Assembly: GCF_001428245.1 (NCBI RefSeq)
Contig: NZ_LMRV01000024.1
Span: 1,507 to 65,506 of the forward strand
Reading direction: 5' to 3'
Source: Paenibacillus sp. Soil522
Lineage (GTDB): Bacteria; Bacillota; Bacilli; Paenibacillales; Paenibacillaceae
Length of the DNA: 64,000 bases
The notes under the pieces are model-generated. The model made no database searches. It had not been told where the DNA came from and was given only the letters and a program-made list of their open reading frames with translations. A program made the position numbers and the translations under genes. Of the stretch, positions 8,012 to 16,325 are shown in pieces; the stretch's first letter is position 1, and each line of letters opens with the position of its first letter.

Positions 8012-9712
8012 TTATTCGTTATTTTGCTGCCAGGCGATATAATCGGCCGTTCGAATCGCCAGCGCAACGATGGTTAGAACAGGGTTGGTTCCGCTAACCG
8101 TCGGGAATATGCTGTTGTCTGCTACATATAAGCCGGAGATGCCGTGCACCTGACCGAATCGGTTCGTTACGGATGTTGAAGGATCATTCCCCATACGGCA
8201 GGTGCCGGCCTCATGAATGCTTCCCCCGGGCCGGACCGCACAGATTTTAGATTTGCCCGGCTCGCTTTGCAGAGCAACTCCCGCAGCTGCGGCAAAGCGT
8301 TTCAAAGTCGCCGCCATCCGGCTAATGACCGCTAAGTCACGTTCGCTGTAAGAGAAATCGATTTTGATGAACGGAACGCCGTACCGGTCTTCTCTGGCCG
8401 GATCAAGCACGACTTTGTTTTCATAGCGGGGCTCTACCTCGCCGAATCCCAATATAGACATCGTAAGATCTTCCTGCACCGGGATATTTTCATACTGTTG
8501 ATAAGAAATTGTCCCGGCGTTTCCTCCGCTCATCTGAATTTGGAATGGCTCGCGCTCCGAAGCAGGAGTGAGCAGGCCGACAATTCCGGGTATTTCCGTA
8601 AATTCCTTGCGGCTTACCTTACCGGCGGCAACGATAAACGAATGATCCGTCAAATAATGTCCAATCGCTCTGCCCGGTATGCCGGAATAGAGAAGAAGCC
8701 TCGGGTTTTCCAGCGTGCTCGCAGCTAAAACGACCTTTTTCGCTTTGATGTGATAGGCTCTCAGAGCCGGATCCATGACGGTGACTCCGGTAACGATGTT
8801 TTTATCCGCATGAATGCGGACACAACGGGCGTTTATGGCGACGTCGAAGCTGCGAAGATTTAACGCATAAGCAAAAAAAGTCATGGAGCTGAAAAAAGGA
8901 TTGGAGAAAACTTTGCCGTATTTCGATGATTTCGTATAAACGGCATACGGATACGGGATTACATTTGGAAATCCGTTTTCCTGCAGACGTTTGAACAGCA
9001 GCTGCTGAGCGGTTGAATCGTCATAGAAATCCGAACTCACTTCCATCATTTGTTCAGCGAGGTTGTAATAAGGATTCATTTCTTCATATGACACCGGCCA
9101 AAAGGCGAACGCGGAAGGCGGGAAGCGCGGGCTAACCAGCCCCCAAAATATAGTTTTTCCGCCAAGCGCAAGAACTTGTTTGACCATCGGGAATGCGACC
9201 GGATTTTCGATTGCGGGATACGGTAATTTATGGCCTGCTATATACCGCTCTTTACGTATACTTCCGAGCGTTGGTATACCATTTACATGGCTCGGCAGAA
9301 CGAGCCCTCCAGCCTCTACCACGCCAATCTTTAGCCCGCTGTCTTTCCACTTTTCGCATAATCTCCAGAGAACGGCTCCGCCGCCTGCGCCGGAGCCGAC
9401 GATAAGCACATCGTATTCCGTTTGGGCCATTTGATCGAGCGGTGTCAGCGGGATCCATTCATGGAGGGGCTGCAGCCCGCTTGGAGGACAATATGGAATT
9501 TCTTGATAAGCATCCATATCTGTATCAGAAAGAGAAGGAGTAGGAGTAGCAGAATGAGAAGGAAGATAGACACTCTGCCCCCCAATGCTGCTATCCGTGA
9601 TTGCAATGTGCGGATTTAGGGTAATGAGTTCCGTCGGCTCGATGTTATATTTTTTTGCAAGGGTAAGAAGGGTTTCTCCGGATTGGGCAACATAGATCCT
9701 CAAGGTTTTCAC
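8012..9712 (-). CDS. GMC-family FAD oxidoreductase with N-terminal LysM domain
   Basis: 566 residues. Residues 6-50 (RIYVAQSGETLLTLAKKYNI onward to SVYLP) form a LysM repeat, followed by a proline/serine-rich linker to about residue 95. The FAD-binding GxGxxG, in VGSGAGGGAV, starts near residue 106. The C-terminal GMC active-site pair is H500 in HEAGTCRMG and N543 in SGTNPVLT. GMC enzymes oxidise alcohols and sugars with FAD. No signal peptide is visible, so the cell-wall-type LysM is unexpected and its role unclear. The start is GTG 9712, with AGGG almost touching it. TTG at 9703, which has better spacing, is an alternative. Confidence 0.85.
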   Translation of the reverse strand: MKTLRIYVAQSGETLLTLAKKYNIEPTELITLNPHIAITDSSIGGQSVYLPSHSATPTPSLSDTDMDAYQEIPYCPPSGLQPLHEWIPLTPLDQMAQTEYDVLIVGSGAGGGAVLWRLCEKWKDSGLKIGVVEAGGLVLPSHVNGIPTLGSIRKERYIAGHKLPYPAIENPVAFPMVKQVLALGGKTIFWGLVSPRFPPSAFAFWPVSYEEMNPYYNLAEQMMEVSSDFYDDSTAQQLLFKRLQENGFPNVIPYPYAVYTKSSKYGKVFSNPFFSSMTFFAYALNLRSFDVAINARCVRIHADKNIVTGVTVMDPALRAYHIKAKKVVLAASTLENPRLLLYSGIPGRAIGHYLTDHSFIVAAGKVSRKEFTEIPGIVGLLTPASEREPFQIQMSGGNAGTISYQQYENIPVQEDLTMSILGFGEVEPRYENKVVLDPAREDRYGVPFIKIDFSYSERDLAVISRMAATLKRFAAAAGVALQSEPGKSKICAVRPGGSIHEAGTCRMGNDPSTSVTNRFGQVHGISGLYVADNSIFPTVSGTNPVLTIVALAIRTADYIAWQQNNE

Positions 9713-9742
9713 GCCCTTTTGGTTAATAATAAAAAGGTATGA

Positions 9743-9985
9743 ATGAGGAAGGGCTATTATGTATTTCTAAAGGGGTTTCTCCTTCGGGTAAAAGCCCAGC
9801 GCTTTTTAGATAGCATCATATTTGGAAATGCAGGGTGGATCATTTATGCTGTTTTTACGGTCTTTTTATGGACGAAAATTAAAGGAATGACATTTTTGAA
9901 TAAAAAGGGGGCAGGATCCGGCATTTCAAGGCCGGCTTCGATTTTCTATACTGAAGGCATTGAGGAATTGAAGAAGGGACGCTGA
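9743..9985 (+). CDS. Possible small membrane peptide
   Basis: 80 codons from ATG 9743 with AAAAAGG a few bases upstream, ending two bases before the next gene. One hydrophobic segment (about residues 24-44, IIFGNAGWIIYAVFTVFLW) is flanked by lysines. I recognise no family. It fills the gap between the divergent GMC and Gfo/Idh genes and would overlap their promoters, so it may be chance. Confidence 0.25.
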   Translation: MRKGYYVFLKGFLLRVKAQRFLDSIIFGNAGWIIYAVFTVFLWTKIKGMTFLNKKGAGSGISRPASIFYTEGIEELKKGR

Positions 9986-9987
9986 TT

Positions 9988-11019
9988 ATGACGAAAAAAT
10001 TAAAGCTTGGCATCGTTGGTGCCGGAGGCATCTTTAAACACGCTCATGCGCCAGCATGGCTGGCTCATCCTGAAATAGAAATCGTCGCCATCAGTGATCC
10101 GGTTAAATCGGCAGCGGAAGCATTCGCTCAAGAGCATAATGTGCCGTATGTTTTTTCAGATTACCGAGAGCTGTTGGCATTGGATGAAATTGATATTATC
10201 GATATTTGTACCCCTAACGTGCTGCACTCTGAGGTTTCCATTGCGGCGCTGAAGGCGGATAAGCATGTTTTTTGCGAGAAGCCGGATGCGGTGAATCCGG
10301 AGGAAGCGCAGAAGATGGAGGATGCCGCTGCAGAGAGTGGTAAAGTGTTGATGGTCATGCGCAACAACCGGTTTAATCCGGCTTCTCAGTTTATGAAGAA
10401 ATATGTGGATGCGGGACATATGGGAGAAATCTATACCGGGAGATGCGGATGGATCCGCCGCCGCGGCATTCCGGGCAGGGGCGGATGGTTCACCACCAAG
10501 GAATTGTCCGGGGGAGGACCGCTTATCGACCTCGGCGTTCATCTTATCGACGTAGTCATATGGCTGATGGGCAATCCGAAGCCGGTAGCGGTCGTCGGAG
10601 CAGCCTACAACAAATTCGCAAATGCGGATGAGAAAAGCGGCGGCACCTTCGACGTCGAAGATTTGGCGAGCGGTTTTATCCGGTTTGATAACGGCGCCTC
10701 CTTGCAGATCGAGTTCAGCTGGGCTTCCAACATCGAAGAGGAGACCAAGTTCTATGAGCTGCGGGGTACAAAATCGGGCGCAAGCTTCAAAGATGGGGAT
10801 TTAAAGATTTTCTCGGAAATAGAAGGTACGCTGGTCGATATTATTCCGCGTTTTCCGGAGGAGCAGATATCGGATCATACAAGCAACATCAATCATTTTG
10901 TGGACGTCGTGCAGCGGCGCGCCGAGCCGATCATCCGGCCTGAACACGGCGTGCATATGATTCAAATATTGTCGGCGATTTATGAATCTGCGCGGCTCGG
11001 CAAGGAAGTAAGGCTGTAA
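9988..11019 (+). CDS. Gfo/Idh/MocA-family NAD(P)-dependent oxidoreductase
   Basis: 343 residues. The N-terminal Rossmann domain has GIVGAGGIF, DICTPN and the family EKP motif in HVFCEKPDA near residue 97. The C-terminal alpha/beta domain holds GGGPLIDLGVHLID, whose D and H are the catalytic pair in this family. Members oxidise or reduce sugars, inositols or aminosugars. GAAGGGACG precedes ATG 9988. It is divergent from the GMC oxidoreductase, and such pairs often act on the same sugar, but no transporter or isomerase is adjacent to name it. Confidence 0.88.
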   Translation: MTKKLKLGIVGAGGIFKHAHAPAWLAHPEIEIVAISDPVKSAAEAFAQEHNVPYVFSDYRELLALDEIDIIDICTPNVLHSEVSIAALKADKHVFCEKPDAVNPEEAQKMEDAAAESGKVLMVMRNNRFNPASQFMKKYVDAGHMGEIYTGRCGWIRRRGIPGRGGWFTTKELSGGGPLIDLGVHLIDVVIWLMGNPKPVAVVGAAYNKFANADEKSGGTFDVEDLASGFIRFDNGASLQIEFSWASNIEEETKFYELRGTKSGASFKDGDLKIFSEIEGTLVDIIPRFPEEQISDHTSNINHFVDVVQRRAEPIIRPEHGVHMIQILSAIYESARLGKEVRL

Positions 11020-11052
11020 CTTTGATCTTAATTAATAGGCAATGTAACCTTT

Positions 11053-11091
11053 GGGTTCAACCTCGCATTCATGCAGGGTTGAGCCCTTTTT
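11053..11091 (+). terminator. Terminator after the Gfo/Idh/MocA gene
   Basis: GGGTTCAACC (11053-11062) pairs with GGTTGAGCCC (11077-11086, one G-U pair), followed by TTTTT. Confidence 0.8.
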
Positions 11092-11137
11092 GCATTCATG
11101 GGAATGCCGTTATGACATTATATGGAGGAGGCTGTTT

Positions 11138-11890
11138 ATGCAAAGAAAAGATATTTTGCTGCAAAGGCTCGATGAAATAGGAAAAGTGCTTGAAAAAAAA
11201 GAAGGAACGCTTGCGTTATTAGGACTTGGCTCTGTGGGAATGGAGACGGATCGAATCGACAAGTATTCTGATCTTGATTTCTTTGTTATCGTTTCGGCGG
11301 GTTACAAACAGCGATTTATAGATCAATTAGACTGGCTGGAGGAAACTCACCCTTTAGCTTATTCCTTTAAAAATTGTGATATTGGATATAAGATCATGTT
11401 TGAGGATAGCATTTACGGAGAATTTGCAATATTTGAAGAATTGGAGTTAGAGAGCGCTTCCTATTCCGGAGTAAGAATCGTTTGGAAGCATCCTTCTTAC
11501 GATAGTGAAAGCATCTTAACATCAAAAAGCGATTTTCCAGGAACGAAATCGGCATCCTTAGACCATGTCGTAAATGAGGCACTAACCAACCTATATGTGG
11601 GAATGGGCAGATACGCAAGGGGAGAGAAGTTATCTGCCTCAAGGTTTGTTGAAAGCTATGCGATTAACGGATTACTATCTGTGCTGTATTTATTAGAGCC
11701 GGAGGTAGACTTTTATCCCGATAAGTTTGGAAATGAAAGAAGGGTAGAAAAAAGGTTCCCTCAATTTTCGAGTCGGATAGGTAATATGCTTCAAGGCTAC
11801 GATAAAGTGCCGGATTCCGCCATTCATATTTTGAATTATTTAGAGGAGATTTATCCGGTAAATGCGAAATTGAGCTCTGAGATTCGATGA
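11138..11890 (+). CDS. Nucleotidyltransferase, aminoglycoside-adenylyltransferase-like fold
   Basis: 250 residues. Residues near 27-48 read LALLGLGSVGMETDRIDKYS followed by DLDF, the GS-x(n)-D-x-D signature of DNA polymerase-beta-type nucleotidyltransferases, which carries the catalytic metal ligands. The C-terminal half is helical. The start is ATG 11138 after GGAGGAG. An earlier in-frame start at 11051 lies in the preceding terminator. Relatives include lincosamide and streptomycin nucleotidyltransferases, but I see no feature naming an antibiotic, so resistance should not be assumed. It stands alone with its own terminator. Confidence 0.7.
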   Translation: MQRKDILLQRLDEIGKVLEKKEGTLALLGLGSVGMETDRIDKYSDLDFFVIVSAGYKQRFIDQLDWLEETHPLAYSFKNCDIGYKIMFEDSIYGEFAIFEELELESASYSGVRIVWKHPSYDSESILTSKSDFPGTKSASLDHVVNEALTNLYVGMGRYARGEKLSASRFVESYAINGLLSVLYLLEPEVDFYPDKFGNERRVEKRFPQFSSRIGNMLQGYDKVPDSAIHILNYLEEIYPVNAKLSSEIR

Positions 11891-11960
11891 TTAGCTAACA
11901 TGAGCTGCAGATTTTGAATTTAGTGACAATTATAGATTATTGGTTACCAAACCGAATAAA

Positions 11961-11991
11961 TGGCGGAGCAGGGATGATTCCTGCTCCGCCA
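11961..11991 (+). terminator. Terminator after the nucleotidyltransferase gene
   Basis: TGGCGGAGCAGG (11961-11972) and CCTGCTCCGCCA (11980-11991) are perfect 12-bp arms with a 7-nt loop. They are followed by a moderately T-rich TATTTCGTTATT. Confidence 0.7.
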
Positions 11992-12072
11992 TATTTCGTT
12001 ATTGAACAACGTTTCAAACCTGCCTGCTTTGCTTTGATAAGTCCGGTGATGCTCAAACATGTGAATTTCCCC

Positions 12073-12290
12073 TTATCTTACTTTCATATCATAGGCGATC
12101 AAGAGGATATTTATGACGCCATGACTTAGTCCGGTTACATCATGCAGGAGCGGCGTTAAATAAGTGAAAGCGACAAACGTTTCCGCCATAACCGAACGCT
12201 GTGATCAAGAAGCCTAGAAGCAAACGGCCATTTGTGCGCATGGGGCGAGCATCATGTTGAATTGATTTCTGAATAAATTTTCTGGGCTAG
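12073..12290 (-). pseudogene. C-terminal-side relic of an MFS (AraJ/drug-efflux type) transporter
   Basis: Read on the minus strand, one frame gives RTNGRLLLGFLITAFGYGGN (about 12240-12180). After a one-base frame change, a second gives ETFVAFTYLTPLLHDVTGLS followed by HGVINILLIAYDMKVR and a stop at 12075-12073. Together they match the segment GFGGxFxAFTYIAPLLxxVTGxS that is typical of the middle of DHA1-type MFS exporters. Both ends are missing and the frame is broken, so this is a decayed gene. No transposase or terminal repeat is seen beside it. Confidence 0.6.
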
Positions 12291-12395
12291 GGGGAAGGGG
12301 GAAATGGACGAAGCGGCGGTTTAGTACGGCAGCCTCAGCCTTTTTTTATATAATCATCATAATAATAAGCCTTTTGGACCAATGAGTCTAAAGTG

Positions 12396-12517
12396 CTTTT
12401 TTTATTGCTCACTTTCTTTATATTGTGACGAATATTTGAATTATGATGTAATTAATGTGTTTTAATGAACTTTTTTTATTGCTATATAGTGTGTTCTAAA
12501 TTAGAATTATGATGTAA
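12396..12517. repeat. Two-copy direct repeat upstream of the SR1P-ppdK genes
   Basis: CTTTTTTTATTGCT occurs at 12396-12409 and 12470-12483. GAATTATGATGTAA occurs at 12438-12451 and 12504-12517. The order is the same in both copies, with spacers of 28 and 20 nt. The rest of the non-coding stretch 12291-12662 is AT-rich, with no gene that I can support. The duplicated TATGATGTAA words lie where regulator sites would be expected for the downstream genes. Confidence 0.55.
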
Positions 12518-12662
12518 CATATAAAGGGGGTGTCGATCATTTCACAGCCTTTTGCATAACAGCTTGCTAGGTACGTCTACGTAAGGGGTATTCGTATAGA
12601 TTAGTTGATATTATGGATGCATTTGCAAAATGACAAAACGGTCTTCGGGAGGCGGAGTACGG

Positions 12663-12851
12663 ATGGAAAGCCAAAGCGTTGTGAATAGCGTTAGCAACAA
12701 AAAGACGGATAATTTGGACCTTGGTTATGTGATTTGTAAAAGATGCAGCTCAATAATCGCTACTCTTCCAACAAACCGCGTAAAACGTTTCTATAGTGAA
12801 TGCTCTGAAGGCTGCGAAAATGAAAACGAGGGAGTGAAGGAGTTTGATTAG
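12663..12851 (+). CDS. SR1P-like (GapA-binding peptide) small protein
   Basis: 62 residues from ATG 12663, preceded by GGGAGGCGGAG. The centre reads GYVICKRCSSIIATLPTNRV, then KRFYSECSEGC. The spacing G-x-V-x-C-x2-C-x3-I and a later C-x4-C is that of the SR1P family, whose B. subtilis member binds glyceraldehyde-3-phosphate dehydrogenase GapA. The two cysteine pairs could form a small metal site. It overlaps the ppdK start by 8 nt, so the two are probably co-translated. The family call rests on recall of the pattern, not a search. Confidence 0.6.
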   Translation: MESQSVVNSVSNKKTDNLDLGYVICKRCSSIIATLPTNRVKRFYSECSEGCENENEGVKEFD

Positions 12852-15549
12852 TACGAAGCGGGTTTTTGACTTCACTGAGGGTGACGGAGAAATGAGATCG
12901 CTCCTTGGAGGCAAGGGAGCGAATTTGGCAGAGATGACACGGGCCGGCCTGCCTGTTCCGCCGGGTTATACGATAACGACTGAAGCATGTCTGCACTATT
13001 TTAAACGCGGAGATCTTATGGATGATTCATTGAAATGTGAAATATTTGAAGCAATGGAGAGATTAGAGACACAAAAAGGCCAACGGTTTGGCGGTCCTCA
13101 GAATCCTCTTCTTGTATCGGTTCGATCCGGATCAGTAACATCTATGCCCGGCATGATGGATACCATTCTAAATTTAGGATTAAATGATGAGACGGTTCAA
13201 GGTCTGGCCGATACAACGGGCAACGCCCGCTTTGCTTTTGATTGTTATAGAAGATTGATCCAAATGTTTGGCAATGTTGTGTTTGGCATCGAGCATCATT
13301 ATTTCGAAAATAAGCTCTCTATGCTTCTGCAAAAGGAAGAGGTTAATCAGGAGCAGCAGCTTTCCGAAGAGGCGTTACGGCAGCTCATTGAAATATATAA
13401 AGAATGTGTAATTGAGCAGGCCGGACGGCCTTTCCCTCAGGATTCACGGCAGCAGCTGCTGCTGGCGGTTGAAGCGGTATTCAAGTCTTGGCATAATCCT
13501 AGAGCGAAATACTACAGAAAAATAAACCATATTTCAGATAAGCAAGGGACAGCTGTCAATATTCAAAGCATGGTATTTGGTAATACAGGCAAAACGAGCG
13601 GAACGGGCGTTCTTTTTACCAGAAATCCATCTACAGGTGCAAATGAGTTATTTGGCGAGTTTCTCTACAACGCTCAAGGAGAAGATGTGGTTGCCGGTAT
13701 TAGGACTCCTCTTCCGATCGCTCAGTTAGAAGAAGGCATGCCAGAAGTATACGAACAGCTGATTACTGCGGCGAAGCAATTAGAACAACATTTTAAGGAT
13801 ATGCAGGATATCGAGTTTACGGTTGAGCAGGGAAAATTGTACATACTTCAGACAAGAAACGGTAAACGAAATGCTCAAGCGGCTGTGCGATTGGCAGTCG
13901 AACTCGTACACGAGCAGGTCATTACCAAGAACGAAGCCATCATGCGCATCGAAGCATCCCATCTTGATCAATTGCTGCATAGAGGCCTGGACGAATCCAA
14001 GGTTCAAAATGTATTAGCCGTTGGTTTGGCAGCGTCTCCCGGCGCTTCGACGGGCCAGCTTGTATTCGATACCGAGCAAGCCGTTGAATGGAGCAAAGCC
14101 GGTAAAAAAGTCATTCTGGCTAGGCCGGAGACGACTCCTGAGGATATTCAAGGCATGTTAGTTTCTGAGGGCGTGTTTACCAGCAGAGGAGGATTAACCA
14201 GCCATGCTGCAGTCGTAGCTCGCGGAATGGGGAGATCTTGTGTATGCGGATGCGAGGCTGTTCGAATTGATCCGGTAAACAAGGTGATGTATGCAGGTTC
14301 ATCTGTCCTGAGCGAAGGTGATTGGATTACTTTGGACGGTGGAACAGGACGTATAATCGAAGGGAAGGTTCCTTTGCGTGAAGCAGAAATGTCAAGGGAG
14401 CTGGAGGAAATTCTTCGTTGGAGTGATGAAGTTCGAGATTTGAGGGTATTGGCAAATGCGGATACTCCCCGTGATGCGGCAGTGGCACGGCGCCTTGGTG
14501 CAGAAGGTATCGGACTTTGCCGGACCGAGCATATGTTTTTTTCTCCAGCCAGACTGCCTGTTGTGCAGCGGATGATATTGGCGGAGTCAATCGATGAGCG
14601 AAAAGCGGCTTTGGAAAAAATACTACCGATGCAGCAATCCGATTTTTATGAATTGTTCAAGTCGATGTCCGGGCTTCCTGTGACGATCCGGTTACTGGAT
14701 CCGCCGCTTCATGAATTTTTACCCAATCTCGATGAGCTGCACGAGCAAAAGCTGTATGTTGAGCGTCAGGAGCAGCTTGCTGTATTAGCAGAAGAGAAGA
14801 AGGCTCTGCGGGCGGAACGGCAGCAGATAAGCGAAATGATCCAAAAGGTCGATGCATTGCAAGAAAAAAATCCGATGTTAGGCCAGCGTGGATGCAGAGT
14901 CGGGATTGTATATCCGGAAATTTATGATATGCAAATCGAAGCCATCTTCAAGGCAGTGTCCCGCTGCTTAGACGAGGGAGTTGATGTTATCCCGGAATTA
15001 ATGATCCCGCTGGTTGGGGACGTTACTGAATTAAAGGTCATGCGGGAACTCGTTGACAGGGTAGCTTTACAAGTGCTCGGCAAGGAAAAAATACGTTACT
15101 GCCCTTACAAAGTTGGTACGATGATCGAGGTGCCGCGCGCTGCACTGACGGCTAAAAGAATTGCTGCACATGCTGACTTTTTTTCTTTCGGCACCAATGA
15201 TTTGACCCAAATGACTTTCGGGTATAGCCGCGATGATGCAGAGCATAAATTCCTTGCTCATTATCTTGATCATAAAATTTTGCAGCATAATCCGTTTCAG
15301 GTGCTGGATACAGAAGGCGTCGGGCAGCTGATTGAATTGGCCGTTGCTTCAGGGCGCAGCGTGAAACCCCGCATTAAAACCGGAATTTGCGGGGAGCATG
15401 GCGGTGATCTTAAGTCCATCTTCTATTGCCACGAAATTGGGTTGGATTATGTGAGCTGTTCACCTTATCGAATTCCTTTGGCCCGAATTGCCGCTGCGCA
15501 AGCAGCTATACATTATCAGAAAGAGAAGGATATTACAGCCGCTGTCTAA
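12844..15549 (+). CDS. ppdK: Pyruvate phosphate dikinase
   Basis: 901 residues, the normal length. The enzyme interconverts pyruvate, ATP and phosphate with phosphoenolpyruvate, AMP and diphosphate. The N-terminal ATP-grasp domain has LLGGKGANLAEM and SVRSGSVTSMPGMMDT. The phosphohistidine is H454 in GGLTSHAAVVARGMG. The C-terminal TIM barrel has GIGLCRTEHMF, GTMIEVPRAALTA, FFSFGTNDLTQM and the catalytic cysteine in GICGEHGG. The start is TTG 12844 with GAGGGAG about 10 nt upstream, overlapping the SR1P-like gene. No gene for the usual PPDK regulatory kinase/phosphatase is adjacent. Confidence 0.95.
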   Translation: MISTKRVFDFTEGDGEMRSLLGGKGANLAEMTRAGLPVPPGYTITTEACLHYFKRGDLMDDSLKCEIFEAMERLETQKGQRFGGPQNPLLVSVRSGSVTSMPGMMDTILNLGLNDETVQGLADTTGNARFAFDCYRRLIQMFGNVVFGIEHHYFENKLSMLLQKEEVNQEQQLSEEALRQLIEIYKECVIEQAGRPFPQDSRQQLLLAVEAVFKSWHNPRAKYYRKINHISDKQGTAVNIQSMVFGNTGKTSGTGVLFTRNPSTGANELFGEFLYNAQGEDVVAGIRTPLPIAQLEEGMPEVYEQLITAAKQLEQHFKDMQDIEFTVEQGKLYILQTRNGKRNAQAAVRLAVELVHEQVITKNEAIMRIEASHLDQLLHRGLDESKVQNVLAVGLAASPGASTGQLVFDTEQAVEWSKAGKKVILARPETTPEDIQGMLVSEGVFTSRGGLTSHAAVVARGMGRSCVCGCEAVRIDPVNKVMYAGSSVLSEGDWITLDGGTGRIIEGKVPLREAEMSRELEEILRWSDEVRDLRVLANADTPRDAAVARRLGAEGIGLCRTEHMFFSPARLPVVQRMILAESIDERKAALEKILPMQQSDFYELFKSMSGLPVTIRLLDPPLHEFLPNLDELHEQKLYVERQEQLAVLAEEKKALRAERQQISEMIQKVDALQEKNPMLGQRGCRVGIVYPEIYDMQIEAIFKAVSRCLDEGVDVIPELMIPLVGDVTELKVMRELVDRVALQVLGKEKIRYCPYKVGTMIEVPRAALTAKRIAAHADFFSFGTNDLTQMTFGYSRDDAEHKFLAHYLDHKILQHNPFQVLDTEGVGQLIELAVASGRSVKPRIKTGICGEHGGDLKSIFYCHEIGLDYVSCSPYRIPLARIAAAQAAIHYQKEKDITAAV

Positions 15550-15607
15550 TGAACGGTATGGATAGCCAATGCCTGTATGTTCAACTAAATTAATGGAGGG
15601 TATTACG

Positions 15608-16027
15608 ATGGAACAAACGTTTATTATGATTAAGCCTGATGGAGTAAACAGGGGTCTTATCGGTGATATTGTTTTGAGGTTTGAACGGAAGGGCTTCACT
15701 CTGCGGGATGCCAAGCTGATGGTGGTTTCGAGGGAGAAGGCAGAAACGCACTATTCTGATCTGAAAGAAAAACCATTTTTTGGAGAGCTGGTCGATTTTA
15801 TTTCCGCGGGCCCTGTATTTGCAATGGTGTGGGAAGGCAAGAACGCCGTCAAACAATCGCGGTCTATAATTGGAGCAACAAATCCTGCAGATGCAGCTTT
15901 AGGTACGATTCGCGGCGACTTTGCAACGGACGTAGCAAGCAATATTATTCACGGTTCCGATTCAATTGAAAGTGCTGAAAGGGAAATTAATTTATTTTTC
16001 GGCAGACAATCGTCACTGGCCTCTTAA
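15608..16027 (+). CDS. ndk: Nucleoside diphosphate kinase
   Basis: 139 residues, a full-length NDK. It passes the terminal phosphate from NTPs to NDPs through the phosphohistidine H115 in [19 protein letters not shown] near residues 9-19 and the [18 protein letters not shown] segment are standard. The start is ATG 15608 after TGGAGGG, 58 bp after ppdK. Placement behind ppdK suggests joint use for nucleotide and PEP balance, which is unusual, since ndk in Bacillales commonly lies near menaquinone and hep genes. Confidence 0.95.
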   Translation: MEQTFIMIKPDGVNRGLIGDIVLRFERKGFTLRDAKLMVVSREKAETHYSDLKEKPFFGELVDFISAGPVFAMVWEGKNAVKQSRSIIGATNPADAALGTIRGDFATDVASNIIHGSDSIESAEREINLFFGRQSSLAS

Positions 16028-16056
16028 TAAAGAATAGAAACATCGTCTCGTATAAC

Positions 16057-16103
16057 AAAAAGAAGGGAAGGCGCCTGCATGCAGGTGCCTTCCCTTCTTT
16101 TAT
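16057..16103 (+). terminator. Strong terminator after ndk
   Basis: AAAAGAAGGGAAGGCGCCTG pairs almost perfectly with CAGGTGCCTTCCCTTCTTTT, ending in T residues at about 16098-16101. It overlaps the end of the AraC fragment on the other strand. Confidence 0.9.
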
Positions 16104-16216
16104 TTGGAGCTGTGTGTCTCCTGGTATTCGCCCGGAGGTATTTGGTAGTACTGCTTGAACACATGGGAGAAATGCTTAACACCAACATATCCGACCTTCT
16201 CCGCTACATCGTACAC
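16100..16216 (-). pseudogene. Fragment of an AraC/YesN-type DNA-binding domain
   Basis: Minus-strand codons 16216 to 16100 read VYDVAEKVGYVGVKHFSHVF, then KQYYQIPPGEYQETHSSK and a stop. This is the last helix-turn-helix of an AraC domain, like xYDIAExVGYxxVKYFSRVFKKxxGxSPGEYR. A stop codon lies just upstream in the same frame, and no first helix-turn-helix can be read in 16217-16325. It is therefore the remnant of a lost regulator gene. Confidence 0.7.
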
Positions 16217-16325
16217 TAGTTACAATCCGTCAGTTCGACGAAATGAACCTTAACCGTAACCGGATAGCATGATATCGTTCAACTAATCGGGCAGAAGAAT
16301 AATAGGGATTCGTCCACCCATATAA

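Noticed and set aside
12073-16216. A mobile element around ppdK-ndk, suggested by the two gene relics on either side
   Set aside because: No transposase, integrase, terminal inverted repeat or target duplication could be found.
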